Of a DNA stretch of 34,889 nucleotides, positions 33,189-34,889 are shown piece after piece (the stretch's first letter is position 1; the number at the start of each line of letters is the position of its first letter). Origin of the DNA: Pelomyxa schiedti (lineage: Eukaryota > Evosea > Pelobiontida > Pelomyxidae); contig JAHLWZ010000445.1 in assembly GCA_020536535.1 (NCBI GenBank), forward strand, positions 2,558-37,446, read 5' to 3'. Made by a program: the position numbers and the translations under genes. A model generated the notes under the pieces. The model searched no databases, was not told where the DNA came from, and worked only from the letters and a program-made list of their open reading frames with translations.

Positions 33189-33451
33189 TGTTGTTGATAC
33201 ACAATGGTTGTGTGACGACTCTAAGAACGCACACGTTCCACTACCAGATTGCGGAAAAAAAAATTGATTTCTGGACGTTCCCGGGAGGCAATCAAAACCC
33301 CAAACGTAGAAACGGAAAAAAAGAAGCCCCAAAACCCAACCCCTGGGGCCGCTTACTTCTCGTCCTTTTAAACAACCAAAAACCACGACAAAAAGAAAAC
33401 AAGTCACACAGCACAAGACAACAACCACCAAACAACAAGCAAACAAACAAA

Positions 33452-34650
33452 ATGCAGAAACTCCTAGTTGCGCTCCTCTTCGTTGCAGTTGTCAGCTGCA
33501 GCAGCATCCGATCACAGTTCGACGAGTGGACGCACCAGTACGGCCGCACGTACGCCACGCGCCAGGAGCGACTCCACCGCTACAACGTCTGGAGGTCCAA
33601 CCTTCAGCTCGTCACGGACCACAACTCCAACTCCAAGAACACATGGACCCTCGGCATGAACCAGTTCGCCGATCTCACCGTCGACGAGTACCGCGCCATG
33701 CTCTCCGCCCCAAGGACACACGCCGCCGTCGAGGCTGTCAACTCGGTCCAGGCTGTCACACCAGTCGACTGGAGGGATCAGGGAAAGGTTTGCCCAATCA
33801 AGAACCAGGGAAGCTGCGGAAGCTGCTGGGCTTTCTCTGCAATTGCGTATGTTATTCCTCCCTCTCTCTCTCGTTCTTCCCTATATATATTATACTATCT
33901 TACTTTACAAGGGGGTTTTATTTTAACCAATGTCTGCAGATCAATTGAGAGCTGCTATGCCATTGATAACAATGTTGACCCAATTTGCCTTTCCGAGCAG
34001 CAGCTTGTTGATTGCGCCGGCATCAAGTACGGCGACTTGGGCTGCGGCGGTGGTCTCCCTGACAACGCCTTCCGATTCGTTATGGACAATGGATGCGAGA
34101 CAGAGGAGGAGTACCCATACACAGCCAAGAGGGGAACCTGCGTGTAAGCGAATAACCCGGTTATCTATCTTGAAATAACCCTTATCTTCTCAGTGAGGAT
34201 GCATCCAAGTACGTCGTACACATTGGTGGCCTTACTGATATTCCCTCTGGTGACGAGGCTGCTCTTCAAGAGGCCGTTGTTAAGGCACCAGTCTCTGTTG
34301 CCATTGATGCCAGCCTTGCTAGCTTCCAGTTTGTGACCCCAAAAACTCACCCATTTCTAACCTCCTGTACAGGCTGTACAAGGATGGAATCTACTGCCCA
34401 GACAAGTGCTCAAATGTCACACTTGATCACGGTGTTGATGTTGTAGGCCAGAACACAGATAACAAGGAGGACTACTACATCGTCAAGAACAGCTGGGGAA
34501 CATCATGGGGAATTCAGGGATACATCTGGATGTGTGCCAACAAGAGTATGTGTCACCAATTCAAAAATGCATAACTAACTCGTTATAACAGACAACAACT
34601 GCGGTATTGCCACCGAGGCCAGCTACCCAACAAAGTGCTCCGGCAAGTAA
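33452..34650 (+). CDS. Cathepsin L-like papain-family cysteine protease precursor
   Basis: Secreted or lysosomal endopeptidase. Five exons (33452-33846, 33940-34143, 34194-34328, 34373-34545, 34592-34650) close to 321 residues. Signal peptide: MQKLLVALLFVAVVSCSS. The I29 propeptide follows (FDEWTHQYGRTYATRQERL, NVWRSNLQLV, LGMNQFADLTVDEYRAM). The mature enzyme starts near AVTPVDWRDQG, with active-site QGSCGSCWAFSAIA (oxyanion Gln and catalytic Cys), LSEQQLVDC, CGGGLPDNAF, catalytic His in LDHGVDVVG, and Asn in YIVKNSWGTSWG. All catalytic residues are present and the length is typical. The A/C-rich leader directly before the ATG and the GC-biased codons suggest strong expression. No ER-retention or membrane anchor is seen at the C-terminus (PTKCSGK). 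Confidence 0.97.
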
Positions 34651-34889
34651 AAATTTATTTGTTTTTTTTAAAAGAGACATTTTTTACCAAGTCCTTGTTT
34701 CTCAATAGCGCGATGTAAGTTAGACGATATCCATTGCCCACTGGGGGCAAAAAAACTCTTAGAAGTGCCCGGAAAAGACATCTATCCAATAGACTTACCA
34801 ATAGAAAGCTCTTAACCTAAAAGTCTAAGTCCGGATCTGAGCCTCAGGCTAGATCTGTTCGGTGAAAGGTTCTCGGGTCTGGCAGCAGA
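34651..34889. other. Downstream flank of the protease gene
   Basis: 239 bp to the window edge with no coding signal or RNA gene that I can recognise. It starts with an A/T-rich stretch that may be the 3' UTR. Confidence 0.4.

Noticed and set aside
1-34889. tRNA, rRNA, CRISPR or intact transposon
   Set aside because: No cloverleaf with A/B boxes, no rRNA core motif, no regularly spaced repeats and no transposase or reverse-transcriptase motif was seen on either strand.

Overview
This is a eukaryotic nuclear genome window, gene-dense and intron-rich. Most introns I could trace are 41-70 nt (typically about 45) with GT-AG ends, and all three standard stop codons are used. The gene set (tyrosine-kinase-like kinase with GAF and SAM domains, STAT, ROCO kinase, retinoblastoma-family protein, BRCC36-like deubiquitinase, VPS9 Rab GEF) is what a free-living amoebozoan would carry. 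That assignment is inference; I cannot name the species. No bacterial operons, CRISPR arrays, tRNA or rRNA genes were seen.

Layout: 1-286 (-) 5' end of an unidentified gene; 492-4218 (-) GAF-SAM-protein kinase; 4334-~4700 (+) doubtful small coiled-coil/membrane ORF; 4799-8018 (-) STAT; 8361-10581 (+) VPS9-domain Rab GEF; 10815-12409 (-) DnaJ-X co-chaperone, possibly extended by a SAP-like first exon (12644-12949); 13212-13995 (+) cyclophilin; 14133-15237 (-) PAS-like protein; 15632-20997 (-) retinoblastoma-family pocket protein with a 577-residue first exon; 21106-22695 (-) BRCC36-like JAMM protein; 22913-30632 (+) a giant protein in which a degenerate Rac-like GTPase domain reads by splicing into LRR-Roc-COR-kinase-propeller; 30695-33188 (+) disordered Cys/His-rich protein; 33452-34650 (+) cathepsin L-like protease.

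The window is rich in signalling genes. A tyrosine-kinase-like protein lies next to a STAT (the class of factor activated by tyrosine phosphorylation), and a Rac-like/ROCO kinase fusion lies head-to-head with a deubiquitinase. Gene pairs alternate between divergent starts (short shared promoters) and convergent ends. First exons of many genes are very GC-rich and encode low-complexity Gly/Pro/Ser/Thr/Gln/His tracts, while downstream domain exons are AT-richer and cut by tiny introns.

The most notable item is the Rac-like/ROCO fusion: the N-terminal Rac-like domain keeps its switch regions but has a shortened P-loop and has lost the TKxD guanine-specificity motif, while the internal Roc domain keeps all its nucleotide-binding motifs. 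Gene models were built by hand from reading-frame and splice-phase continuity; the VPS9, DnaJ-X, cyclophilin, PAS, BRCC36 and cathepsin models close in frame from ATG to stop, whereas a few junctions in the GAF kinase, STAT and ROCO genes remain unresolved and are flagged.
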